DNA from: GWA1-39-11 sp964360265
GTDB taxonomy: Bacteria > Patescibacteriota > Microgenomatia > Levybacterales > GWA1-39-11
Direction of reading: 5' to 3'
Length of the DNA stretch: 15,800 nucleotides
Assembly: GCA_964360265.1 (NCBI GenBank)
Contig: CAYHUY010000017.1
Coordinates: 1-15,800 of the forward strand
Shown: piece after piece, positions 5,010-11,299 of the stretch
Layout of the letters: each line of letters opens with the position of its first letter
Numbering within the stretch: the stretch's first letter is position 1
The notes under the pieces: model-generated
Told to the model about the DNA's origin: nothing
The model's input: only the letters and a program-made list of their open reading frames with translations
The model's database searches: none
Program-made: the position numbers and the translations under genes

Positions 5010-6821
5010 ATGAGAAAGATAAGAAATGTTGCCATTATTGCCCATGTAGATCACGGAAAGACAACTCTTGTTGACGCGCTTTTAAAACAATCCAAAACGA
5101 AACTTCACAAGGGTCTCTCAACCTCCCTAATCATGGACAGCAATGAATTGGAAAGGGAAAGGGGAATCACGATTTTTTCTAAAAATGCGTCCGTGATTTT
5201 TAATGAAACTAAAATAAACATAATCGATACTCCCGGACACGCTGATTTTGGGGGAGAAGTTGAGAGAGTTTTGAAAATGGCTGACGGGTGTTTGCTTTTG
5301 GTTGACGCCAAAGAAGGGCCCATGCCTCAAACCCGTTTTGTTTTAAAAAAGGCTCTTGAGATGAAGCACAAGATAATTGTGGTCATAAATAAGATAGACA
5401 GACCTGACGCTAGGGTAGAGTACGTTTTGGACAAAACGCTTGATCTTTTTATAGAGCTTGGCGCAGATGATGAAGCCGCGTATTTCCCTGTTGTTTATGC
5501 ATCCGCAAAACAAGGAAAAGCCGGAACAAGCAACAGTCTTTCCACTATGAAAGACATAACTCCGGTTTTTGACATAATTTTAAAAGAAATCCCGCAACCA
5601 ACAGGTGCTGAAAAGGCAACTCTTCAGCTTCTAATAACAACTCTTACATCAGATACACACAAAGGGAGAATCGCAGTGGGACGAATATATAACGGAACTA
5701 TAAAAAGCGGACAAGGAGCAGTCCAAATTACAAGGGATGGCCAAATCAATAAATTTAAGATAACTTCTCTTATGACATTTGAGGGTTTGGAAAAGATAGA
5801 AATTCAGGAAGCTGTCGCGGGGGACATAGTGGCTGTTTCTGGAATTTCAAATCCCGTAATTGGAGAAACTATTTCAGATATCCTCTTCCCTTCCCCTTTG
5901 CCGCTTTTAGACATTGAGGAGCCAACCATAAGAATGTCGTTTATGGTTAATAACTCTCCATATGCTGGTAAAGAAGGAGAATTTAAAACATCAAGGCAAA
6001 TAAGAGACAGACTTTATAAGGAACTTGAAACAGATATGGCATTATTTGTAGAAGACGACAGTTCTGGCGGATGGACAGTCTCAGGTCGCGGAGAACTCCA
6101 TTTGGCAATTCTTATAGAAAGAATGAGAAGAGAAGGATATGAATTTCAAGTTGCTAGACCACAGGTAATAAGTAAAATGGTTGATGGGAAAGAATTGATT
6201 CCTTATGAACGAATATTTATTGAGGTTCCAGAAGAATTTTCAGGAACCGTTATGCAAAAAATGGGAATCAGACGCGGAGAACTTAAGGATATGACAGTTG
6301 TAAACGGCATTGCTTTTATGGAATTTATTATTTCAACAAGGGGACTGTTTGGGTACAGAAGCGAATTTGTTACTGATTCAAAGGGTTTGGGAATCATAAA
6401 TGCCAACTTTTATCACTATGGGGAAGATAACGGTTACAGCCACGATAGACAACAGGGTTCGCTCGTTGCTCATGAGAGCGGTGTAACAACTCAGTATGGG
6501 CTGACAAACGTACAAGACAGAGGGCATCTTTTTGTAGGCCCCGCGATAAAAGTATATAAAGGGCAAGTCATAGGTCAAAACGCAAAAAAAGAAGACCTGG
6601 CAGTGAATGTGTGTAGATTAAAGAATCTCACAAACATGAGATCTAAAGGCGATGGAACTTCTGAGTATTTCAAAACGCCTAAAGAGATGGGGCTTGAAGA
6701 TGCTATCGAATATATCTCAGATAATGAATTGGTTGAAGTCACCCCTCAAAGCATTCGAATTAGAAAAGTAATTCTTGATGAGACAGAAGAAAGAAAGAGA
6801 AGATCCCAAAACCGCTTCTAA
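5010..6821 (+). CDS. typA: Ribosome-associated translational GTPase TypA/BipA
   Basis: TypA is an EF-G-like GTPase that binds the ribosome and supports assembly and stress or cold adaptation. The 603-residue product matches the usual length of about 605-615. G motifs are G1 AHVDHGKT (11-18), G2 RGITI (51-55), G3 DTPGH (73-77), G4 NKID (127-130) and G5 SAK (165-167). Beyond the G domain come the beta-barrel domain II, the EF-G III/V-like domains (SGRGELHLAILIERMRREGY is the TypA hallmark) and the specific C-terminal domain, ending QSIRIRKVILDETEERKRRS. An ATG at 4977 would add 11 residues but overlaps the -10 element; MRKIRNVAIIAHVDHG is the family N-terminus, so 5010 is chosen. It stands alone with its own promoter and hairpin leader. 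Confidence 0.97.
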   Translation: MRKIRNVAIIAHVDHGKTTLVDALLKQSKTKLHKGLSTSLIMDSNELERERGITIFSKNASVIFNETKINIIDTPGHADFGGEVERVLKMADGCLLLVDAKEGPMPQTRFVLKKALEMKHKIIVVINKIDRPDARVEYVLDKTLDLFIELGADDEAAYFPVVYASAKQGKAGTSNSLSTMKDITPVFDIILKEIPQPTGAEKATLQLLITTLTSDTHKGRIAVGRIYNGTIKSGQGAVQITRDGQINKFKITSLMTFEGLEKIEIQEAVAGDIVAVSGISNPVIGETISDILFPSPLPLLDIEEPTIRMSFMVNNSPYAGKEGEFKTSRQIRDRLYKELETDMALFVEDDSSGGWTVSGRGELHLAILIERMRREGYEFQVARPQVISKMVDGKELIPYERIFIEVPEEFSGTVMQKMGIRRGELKDMTVVNGIAFMEFIISTRGLFGYRSEFVTDSKGLGIINANFYHYGEDNGYSHDRQQGSLVAHESGVTTQYGLTNVQDRGHLFVGPAIKVYKGQVIGQNAKKEDLAVNVCRLKNLTNMRSKGDGTSEYFKTPKEMGLEDAIEYISDNELVEVTPQSIRIRKVILDETEERKRRSQNRF

Positions 6822-6842
6822 TAACAATTGAATTATTTGCTA

Positions 6843-6851
6843 TGGTATAAT
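6843..6851 (+). promoter_or_regulatory. Extended -10 promoter of the 6860 gene
   Basis: TGGTATAAT at 6843-6851, with 8 bases to the ATG at 6860. No good -35 is visible at 16-18 bases upstream. Confidence 0.65.
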
Positions 6852-6859
6852 TCGCAGAA

Positions 6860-7480
6860 ATGAGCATAGAGAGTTTTTTACATACCTATCCACCGGGACC
6901 TGAACTTGCGCATTTAGTGGAGCAGAAAGCTGAGCAGAAAAGCCATTCAAAAATACATGTGTTCTTGCAGGAATTCATTACAGAAGGAAGAGACGGGTTG
7001 CAAAGTACGGGAAGAAAACTAAAGGAGCAAGGCATCGAATTCTATAGGGATTGGAAAACGTCTGCGTCAATTCCCCGAACAGAACAAGGGAGTCTTCGTA
7101 TCAATCATGCAGGAATTCTCTTTGGTCTCTCAGGGGTTGCTGTAGAATCTGCGCTTGTAGAACAAGTCTTTGATGCAAACGAGTTTTGTGGATTATATGA
7201 GGAAAGTCTTAGAGGGACACCGCTTTCTTCATTTTTATCTCCGGTTGAAGATGGGGTTGAACAGTTAACAACAGATCGTTGGAGAAACATGATTGATCTT
7301 GCGAATACAGACAAAACACTTGCTGTCTTCTTTGAACCAGAAGGACTTGATGCATTACCAGTCACCTTACAAACAGTACTCAACGGAATGGAACTACTAC
7401 CTATTATTCAAGAACACATATTGCCTGAATATAAAATAAGGGCAGCGTTTCTAGTTGCATCACAGCCAATAGCTAGCTGA
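6860..7480 (+). CDS. Hypothetical protein, 206 residues
   Basis: I do not recognise this protein. It starts MSIESFLHTYPPGPELAHLV, has no signal peptide or clear membrane segment, and few Cys (one, in NEFCGLYEE). The first 70 residues are charged and probably helical (LVEQKAEQKSHSKIHVFLQE, then GRDGLQSTGRKLKEQGIEFY). A short Gly/Ala-rich hydrophobic patch follows (HAGILFGLSGVAVESALVEQ), then a mixed acidic domain containing DRWRNMIDLANTDKTLAVFF and a hydrophobic C-terminal segment. It is most likely a soluble cytoplasmic protein. Codon use does not stand out from neighbours. It lies downstream of typA with its own promoter and converges on the phosphoribosyltransferase gene 37 bases later. Confidence 0.75.
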   Translation: MSIESFLHTYPPGPELAHLVEQKAEQKSHSKIHVFLQEFITEGRDGLQSTGRKLKEQGIEFYRDWKTSASIPRTEQGSLRINHAGILFGLSGVAVESALVEQVFDANEFCGLYEESLRGTPLSSFLSPVEDGVEQLTTDRWRNMIDLANTDKTLAVFFEPEGLDALPVTLQTVLNGMELLPIIQEHILPEYKIRAAFLVASQPIAS

Positions 7481-7491
7481 CCTCCCCTGAC

Positions 7492-7510
7492 GGAAAATAC
7501 CAGTATTTCC
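7492..7510. repeat. Imperfect hairpin between convergent genes
   Basis: GGAAAATAC (7492-7500) pairs with GTATTTCC (7503-7510) with one bulged A. It lies between two convergent stop codons (7480 and 7518), where a two-way terminator would be expected, but no T-run follows on either strand. The 11-mer GAAAATACCAG recurs in the hairpin at 8689-8705. Confidence 0.35.
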
Positions 7511-7517
7511 CATAAGC

Positions 7518-7994
7518 CTATATTCTTGATTTTTCCCAAGGGAAGAAAACTTCATTTGTTATGCCATCCTGAACAACAAAGTCTGGTTTTACTTCTGAAA
7601 AATCTCTTGCAAAATAGCAAGCAAGTCTTACGGTAGCACCGTGGCCTTCTAGGAATTCTCTGGCTACGACTGCACTTCTTCCTGTTTCTAGCATATCTTC
7701 AACCAATAGAACACACTTGCCATTTAAAGTCGCTGTATTTATATGTGAATTGTCGCCTAATACTCTTCCATCACCATCTCCAGTTCTTTTAACATCAATA
7801 CTTGCAAGCGGCTTCCAATTCATTCTAAAAGATAGAAAATTTGCAGGAAACCAGCCTCCTCTTGACATTCCAATCGTGTAGTCTGGTTCAAAACCGGCTT
7901 GTGCAATTTGATCAGCCAACTCTTTGGTATAGTCTTCAACATCCACGTAGGATGGGTTTTCGATAACTCGATGCCTTTCTCGTTCCTGTGTCAT
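7518..7994 (-). CDS. Phosphoribosyltransferase (PRTase-fold, COG2236-like)
   Basis: Type I phosphoribosyltransferases join PRPP to a base, or act as PRPP-sensing regulators. The 158-residue product has the PRPP-binding loop at about 95-107 (VLLVEDMLETGRS, with the acidic pair Glu99-Asp100) and the upstream turn IGMSRGGWFPA (41-51) that contacts the pyrophosphate. The C-terminal FFPWE (150-154) is typical of the xanthine/hypoxanthine-PRTase-like COG2236 group, in which an aromatic C-terminus stacks on the base. The exact substrate cannot be read from the sequence; xanthine, guanine or hypoxanthine salvage is plausible for an organism that cannot make all its nucleotides. The start at 7994 is fixed by TGATATAAT ending 8 bases upstream. 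Confidence 0.85.
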   Translation of the reverse strand: MTQERERHRVIENPSYVDVEDYTKELADQIAQAGFEPDYTIGMSRGGWFPANFLSFRMNWKPLASIDVKRTGDGDGRVLGDNSHINTATLNGKCVLLVEDMLETGRSAVVAREFLEGHGATVRLACYFARDFSEVKPDFVVQDGITNEVFFPWEKSRI

Positions 7995-8002
7995 TAGTGG
8001 TA

Positions 8003-8032
8003 ATTATATCAGAGGAAAAAATCAGCTCTGAT
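8003..8032 (-). promoter_or_regulatory. Extended -10 promoter of the PRTase gene with an inverted repeat over the spacer
   Basis: TGATATAAT (8003-8011 on the minus strand) lies 8 bases from the ATG. A 7-bp inverted repeat ATCAGAG / CTCTGAT (8008-8014 and 8026-8032, 11-base gap) overlaps the -10 and reaches the -35 region, where there is no consensus hexamer. The layout is that of an operator; which protein would bind is unknown. Confidence 0.5.
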
Positions 8033-8062
8033 GGAAGGAGGAAGTTAGAAATCATTCCTCTA

Positions 8063-8632
8063 TTATTTAGAATCCAAACGATCAGGAATCGGCGCTGAAT
8101 GAAACTCTCGAATAAATGCTTCCCTCTCGGATGCAAAAAGCGTCAGAGTTCTGCCATTGATTTCTGGGGGCAAACCTTTAATGGCTTTAAGATGGGTTCT
8201 TACTTTTTCCGGATCAGATGTGTACTCCACTGTGGTAAAAGCATGACGTCTTCCCCAAGATGGCGACAAGTGTGTAAGGCCGTAAATCGTCCCAACATCC
8301 CGTAAGCCCCTTCTTAACCTCTCAGCCAAAAGATGCAAATCGGCACCCAGGTTTCTTAGAAAAGCTGCGGCCATTGCAATTTGGCCTAGCTGACCATTGG
8401 TTAGCAGTTCAAGATTTTCCCTATAATGAATTGAAGCCCATCGGCCCAGTCCGCCCTGAAAGTTATGGAGCACAATACTTGTATGGGTACCTACTCTCTC
8501 CACTCTATCCGACGGTAAAGCGCCATAGTCAATATTTTCATCGTAAAGTCCTTGGCAGAACGAAAAGAACTCGGCGCCGTCCGGCAAGGGCATTTCTCGA
8601 GTCCCTCTAAACTGTCTCTCGCTTGTAGTCAT
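8063..8632 (-). CDS. Hypothetical protein, 189 residues
   Basis: No family recognised. From ATG at 8632 the product starts MTTSERQFRGTREMPLPDGA, with no signal peptide or membrane helix. The middle is an Ala/Leu-rich helical region (GQLGQIAMAAAFLRNLGADL followed by HLLAERLRRGLRDVG), then a basic segment SWGRRHAFTTVEYTSDPEKV and a C-terminal EREAFIREFHSAPIPDRLDS. It is more arginine-rich than neighbouring proteins, and its DNA is visibly richer in GC, which may point to a different origin. A TTG at 8653 could add seven residues, but that stretch contains the TATAAT, so the ATG is preferred. It is transcribed toward the PRTase gene 68 bases away and could be co-expressed with it. Confidence 0.7.
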   Translation of the reverse strand: MTTSERQFRGTREMPLPDGAEFFSFCQGLYDENIDYGALPSDRVERVGTHTSIVLHNFQGGLGRWASIHYRENLELLTNGQLGQIAMAAAFLRNLGADLHLLAERLRRGLRDVGTIYGLTHLSPSWGRRHAFTTVEYTSDPEKVRTHLKAIKGLPPEINGRTLTLFASEREAFIREFHSAPIPDRLDSK

Positions 8633-8638
8633 TGGGAA

Positions 8639-8667
8639 ATTATATAAAATCAAATATTCACAATCAA
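8639..8667 (-). promoter_or_regulatory. Promoter of the 8632 gene, leaderless
   Basis: -35 TTGATT (8662-8667), a 17-base spacer, and -10 TATAAT (8639-8644) on the minus strand. Exactly six bases separate the -10 from the ATG. It has no TG extension but a better -35 than its neighbours. Confidence 0.65.
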
Positions 8668-8688
8668 ACTATAGTGCGTCAGCTCCGC

Positions 8689-8705
8689 CTGGTAGAAAAT
8701 ACCAG
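8689..8705. repeat. Hairpin downstream of the PNPOx-like gene
   Basis: CTGGTA (8689-8694) and TACCAG (8700-8705) form a perfect 6-bp stem with the loop GAAAA. It lies 7 bases beyond the stop of the PNPOx-like gene. No T-run follows, so as a terminator it is weak. Confidence 0.4.
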
Positions 8706-8711
8706 AACCTA

Positions 8712-9143
8712 CTACTTATCCGATGTTAGGATCGTAGGAGGATCAGTATTGTAATCCGTATATCTCCACCATTTAGGAATAAACTTTAAGAATATGGTTG
8801 CCGGATCATCTTTGTATTGTTCAGAGTCTGGGACTTTAGCATAATGTATGGCGTGCACCGATCTTAATTCATTTTTATCAAGAACAGCTTTTGCTTGCCC
8901 GTCCATCTGAAGAGTAATCCACTCTTCCTCGCTGAATCCAATTACAACCGACGCTTTAGTGGGTTTTCCATCGAGTATTGCTTGAGTCTTGAGACTTGTA
9001 TTTTCTGTTGAGAAATAAAGCTCAAGTAGCTCATTTTTATTGGAATAATGAAGGGCGGCGGCGTGAGGAGAGCCATCGTTAAGCAATGTGGTTAGCGAGC
9101 AAACCCTATGAGTTGCAAGAAAATCAAATATTTTTGCCTCCAT
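8712..9143 (-). CDS. Pyridoxamine 5'-phosphate oxidase-like FMN-binding split-barrel protein
   Basis: The 143-residue product begins MEAKIFDFLATHRVCSLTTL and continues LNDGSPHAAALHYSNKNE, the standard opening of the PNPOx-like (PF01243-type) split barrel: a short helix, then two strands with a 'DG.P' turn. Later strands KASVVIGFSEEEWITLQMDG and QAKAVLDKNEL (about 83-112) fit the flavin-binding face. These proteins are dimers that bind FMN, F420 or heme and act on small molecules; this short form cannot be assigned to vitamin B6 synthesis. The C-terminus FLKFIPKWWRYTDYNTDP is aromatic-rich. The start at 9143 has TGGTATAAT exactly 6 bases upstream. It ends in TAG. Confidence 0.85.
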   Translation of the reverse strand: MEAKIFDFLATHRVCSLTTLLNDGSPHAAALHYSNKNELLELYFSTENTSLKTQAILDGKPTKASVVIGFSEEEWITLQMDGQAKAVLDKNELRSVHAIHYAKVPDSEQYKDDPATIFLKFIPKWWRYTDYNTDPPTILTSDK

Positions 9144-9149
9144 GAGGCA

Positions 9150-9158
9150 ATTATACCA
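9150..9158 (-). promoter_or_regulatory. Extended -10 promoter of the PNPOx-like gene, leaderless
   Basis: TGGTATAAT followed by TGCCTC and ATG on the minus strand. The block from TATAAT to ATG is identical to that of the CsaA-like gene at 11983-11997. Confidence 0.75.
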
Positions 9159-9633
9159 GAAGAAAAATTAACTACGAGGGGAGGAGGAAGCTTGATCGAC
9201 AGTTTAATTGGCCATCGTCCATAATGTAATTGATGGTAGACATTAATCAAATACCACCCATTAATACAGCCATCGCGGAAAATACATCTGGCCAAGGGAA
9301 AGCTCGAATATATTTATACTAGACCCTTCCAATTACTCCACGACGCGGTAGTTATAACAAATAGTTCGAAAATGCTTAAAAGAGTAGTCTTGAATGAAGA
9401 AATTTTCGAACAGCAAGAAAAGATCGATATGACGATCCAAAACGGTGATTTTGAAGCTCTCTGGGTCATTTTGATCCCCGCGCCTGAACTCAGTATACCA
9501 GATGGTTTCGAGGCAATAATTAAGGTCTTTGAGAACGTCAGTTACATTGGAGAATTGAGGCAAAGGTGACTCGAAATAAAAAAGATTCAAGCCGGCATAG
9601 TATTGCAAACTTCGAGAACATAACATTGCTTAA
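9159..9633. other. Intergenic stretch without a defensible gene
   Basis: About 475 bases. The best open frame is 9372-9569 on the plus strand: 65 codons starting MLKRVVLNEEIFEQQEKIDM and ending with TGA, with a possible weak -10 (TATAAC, 9353-9358) 13 bases upstream. Its composition is protein-like, but part of it (EALWVIL) is the direct repeat at 9453-9482, and the opposite strand is also open (9333-9626), so I do not call it as a gene. Scattered short inverted repeats are present (for example CCATC/GATGG around 9213-9237) without clear function. Confidence 0.5.
9453..9482 (+). repeat. Direct repeat, copy 1
   Basis: GAAGCTCTCTGGGTCATTTT-G (9453-9473) is identical over 21 bases to 10788-10808. 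The similarity continues as ATCCCCGCG here against CTCCCCCGCG there. This copy lies in the gene-free stretch after the coiled-coil gene. Confidence 0.85.
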
Positions 9634-10731
9634 TTATGGAGACAGGAAATCAATAACATTCGTAAGGATTGATTGTTGCTTGGCAACCGTTAGTCCAGTA
9701 TCTGTCGAGACAAATGCAGTGACAGGTGTTGTAACTGGAATAATTCCGAGCATACGATGTGTCTTTTTGCCTTTTATTTTATAAACAATTTCATTTTTAC
9801 GCGTCTCAATTTCCACTACTCCAGTAAGAATACCAAGTTGGTCTTGAGTTGCAATCTCTGAGGGGGGTGTTTCGATGCTGTTAATAATGCCCGTTGCAAG
9901 CAAATTCTGTACTGCTTCATCTGGAAGTACTGCTACTACCTTTTGTCCTGTGGGTGTGGTAATAATAAGCTCCTTAGTCTCAACATTGATAGAGAGCGGA
10001 AAATTCGTTAAAGCTGCTATTTGATTTTGGGTAACCGCAAGTTGGTTATCAGTAGTTTGTACAAGTCTAACGTCGTCGTCCTCTAATTCATCTTCAACAT
10101 CATTTTCCAACTCTTCAAGCTCGTCGTCCTCAATTTCCACCTCTTCACCGTCTTCAGTTTCAGCTTTAAGAACCACTTGACCGTTTTCAATGCTATATTT
10201 CAGCTTTACTGTTCCGTTTTCAATTTCAATTTTGGTGGTGCCATCGTCTTCAATCTTGGTCTTTATTTTCTGTCCGTCTGCTGTCTCAATTTCTGTTTCC
10301 TGCCTGCTGTTCTCAGATTCTGTTTTCATCTTCAGACCACTCGGAGAAATAGTTTCGGTTTTCGACTTTATCGATCTTCTTGGTGACCCAGAGGTGCCCG
10401 TTGTATTTGTTGTCGTTCTTTTAGTTGCTTCTTTCTGTTGCTCTTCTGCCTGCTTAAGACTTTCTTCTTGTGCTTCTTCGGCTTGTTTCTCAGCCTCTTT
10501 TTCTTGCTCTTCTGCTTGCTTTTGTTCCTCGCCTTGCTCATCCTTTCCAAGGACATTTTGAGCACCTGCTGTAAGACTTTGTGTTGTTTGGATGTTAGCA
10601 GCAGCGAGTAAGGTAATAATGGCTAAAGCTGTTATTGCAAGAGGATGAGAAAACCTAATCGCTGATAATGAGGTGTGTCTTCTCACGGAGATTTTACTTC
10701 TATTTTTATTCTTACGTTTATTTTTTGACAC
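9634..10731 (-). CDS. Membrane-anchored or secreted coiled-coil and acidic repeat protein
   Basis: No known family recognised. The 365-residue product has a basic N-terminus (MSKNKRKNKNRSKISVRRHT), one hydrophobic helix at about 29-47 that acts as membrane anchor or signal, then a Glu/Gln/Ala/Lys coiled coil (about 65-105, with repeated KQAEEQ). A Thr/Ser linker follows (105-125). Next is a beta-rich segment of short similar strands (about 125-195, with 'ETEIETADGQKIKTKIEDDG'-type repeats), a very acidic run (192-220, almost all D/E), and a C-terminal globular domain (about 222-362). Translation starts at GTG: the family-like basic start, a TTGACA promoter and the 8-base spacing all fit position 10731. 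It is probably exposed on the outer face of the membrane; binding of cations by the acidic run is only a guess. The gene lies between two copies of a direct repeat. Confidence 0.8.
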   Translation of the reverse strand: MSKNKRKNKNRSKISVRRHTSLSAIRFSHPLAITALAIITLLAAANIQTTQSLTAGAQNVLGKDEQGEEQKQAEEQEKEAEKQAEEAQEESLKQAEEQQKEATKRTTTNTTGTSGSPRRSIKSKTETISPSGLKMKTESENSRQETEIETADGQKIKTKIEDDGTTKIEIENGTVKLKYSIENGQVVLKAETEDGEEVEIEDDELEELENDVEDELEDDDVRLVQTTDNQLAVTQNQIAALTNFPLSINVETKELIITTPTGQKVVAVLPDEAVQNLLATGIINSIETPPSEIATQDQLGILTGVVEIETRKNEIVYKIKGKKTHRMLGIIPVTTPVTAFVSTDTGLTVAKQQSILTNVIDFLSP

Positions 10732-10739
10732 TATTAATT

Positions 10740-10768
10740 ATAATGGATGATTCCAAAGGAATTGTCAA
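10740..10768 (-). promoter_or_regulatory. Promoter of the coiled-coil gene, leaderless GTG start
   Basis: Perfect -35 TTGACA (10763-10768). With -10 CATTAT (10740-10745) the spacer is 17 and the GTG is 8 bases away. An overlapping TATAAT (10737-10742) gives a 20-base spacer and 5 bases to the GTG. Either way the start codon is at or next to the transcription start. Confidence 0.6.
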
Positions 10769-10787
10769 ATAAAAAAGGTTATATTAA

Positions 10788-10818
10788 GAAGCTCTCTGGG
10801 TCATTTTGCTCCCCCGCG
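10788..10818 (+). repeat. Direct repeat, copy 2, next to tRNA-Asn
   Basis: The second copy of the 21-base exact repeat plus a similar tail (one substitution and one extra C relative to 9453-9482). It lies 28 bases beyond the 3' end of tRNA-Asn. Confidence 0.85.
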
Positions 10819-10845
10819 AGGATTCGAGGTTTCTCAAAAACTTAG

Positions 10846-10917
10846 CTCCTCCGGTAGGATTCGAACCTACGACCAATCGCTTAACAGGCGAGTGCTCTAC
10901 CACTGAGCTACAGAGGA
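10846..10917 (-). tRNA. tRNA-Asn(GTT)
   Basis: A full cloverleaf is visible on the minus strand, 72 bases to the discriminator G. The acceptor stem TCCTCTG pairs with CGGAGGA (one U-G). The D arm is GCTC/GAGC around AGTGGTA. The anticodon loop CTGTTAA gives anticodon GTT, and the T arm GTAGG-TTCGAAT-CCTAC is perfect. The anticodon stem has four good pairs and a C27-U43 mismatch at its outer end. CCA is not encoded and must be added. The gene starts one base after the GIY-YIG stop codon, so the tRNA must be cut out of a common transcript unless it has an internal promoter. Confidence 0.95.
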
Positions 10918-10918
10918 G

Positions 10919-11167
10919 TTAAGTTTTCGACTCACTCTCAATCTCCCGTATTATATCCTTACCATAGCCGCTTTTAAAGTATTTCTCTAAAAATCTTGCT
11001 TCTGTCCGATTTTGAACAATTTCGACGTGGATTAATTTAAAAGGTTTGTAGGATCTAGTTTTCTTAACCCACCCATTATTATGTTCTGTAAATCTTCTAC
11101 TAACATCTCCTGACAATCCAATATAATATCTATTATATTTAATGCTTTTTAGTACGTAAACGTACAT
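10919..11167 (-). CDS. GIY-YIG nuclease superfamily protein (UPF0213/YhbQ-like)
   Basis: The 82-residue product is a single GIY-YIG domain: MYVYVLKSIKYNRYYIGLSG carries the YVL...YIG motif pair, followed by the conserved Arg and His in DVSRRFTEHNNG and a Glu in ARFLEKYFKSGYGKD. Length is normal for stand-alone members. These proteins are metal-dependent DNA nucleases or nuclease relatives of uncertain cellular role; unlike homing enzymes they carry no extra DNA-binding domain. Its TAA stop lies one base before tRNA-Asn on the same strand, so they form one transcript. The ATG has no close -10; the nearest promoter is about 97 bases upstream, beyond a leader with three hairpins. Stand-alone GIY-YIG genes are often scattered and exchanged between genomes. 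Confidence 0.9.
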   Translation of the reverse strand: MYVYVLKSIKYNRYYIGLSGDVSRRFTEHNNGWVKKTRSYKPFKLIHVEIVQNRTEARFLEKYFKSGYGKDIIREIESESKT

Positions 11168-11179
11168 TTTTTCTGCTCT

Positions 11180-11197
11180 CTGCCTGCCGGCAGGCAG
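11180..11197. repeat. Perfect 18-base GC palindrome in the GIY-YIG leader
   Basis: CTGCCTGCCGGCAGGCAG is self-complementary over all 18 bases and lies 13 bases upstream of the GIY-YIG start. Part of it (CCGGCAGG, 11187-11194) can also pair with CCTGCCGG at 11211-11218 in the next hairpin, so two exclusive folds exist. A related GCCTGCCTCGCGGCAAGGCGGGC-type sequence occurs at 11868-11890. Confidence 0.8.
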
Positions 11198-11206
11198 GTA
11201 CCATTG

Positions 11207-11222
11207 CCCTCCTGCCGGAGGG
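11207..11222. repeat. GC hairpin in the GIY-YIG leader
   Basis: CCCTCC (11207-11212) and GGAGGG (11217-11222) form a 6-bp stem with a TGCC loop, directly beside the 18-base palindrome. Confidence 0.7.
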
Positions 11223-11236
11223 TAAAAGCTACAGGG

Positions 11237-11254
11237 GAATAACGAATGTTATTC
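11237..11254. repeat. AT-rich hairpin in the GIY-YIG leader
   Basis: GAATAAC (11237-11243) and GTTATTC (11248-11254) form a 7-bp stem with loop GAAT. It begins within a few bases of the predicted transcription start near 11257. Confidence 0.7.
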
Positions 11255-11263
11255 GTAAAGTGA

Positions 11264-11292
11264 ATTATATAAGACTAGCCTCGAATTGTAAA
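11264..11292 (-). promoter_or_regulatory. Promoter of the GIY-YIG / tRNA-Asn unit
   Basis: -35 TTTACA (11287-11292), a 17-base spacer, and -10 TATAAT (11264-11269) on the minus strand. Transcription would start near 11257, giving a leader of about 90 bases, by far the longest in the window. Confidence 0.6.
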
Positions 11293-11299
11293 CTATCGC

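Noticed and set aside
4802..5035. Longer minus-strand frame starting before 4933
   Set aside because: The extension crosses the typA start and both promoters; the ATG at 4933 has its own -10 six bases away.
9092..9295. 67-codon minus-strand open frame upstream of the PNPOx-like gene
   Set aside because: It overlaps the start and promoter of a real gene in another frame and has no protein-like features.
9333..9626. 97-codon minus-strand open frame
   Set aside because: No promoter or family-like sequence, it contains the direct repeat, and the opposite strand is equally open.
10788..10918. Plus-strand reading through the tRNA (APPVGFEPTTNRL-type peptide)
   Set aside because: A known artefact: the antisense of a tRNA gene read as protein.
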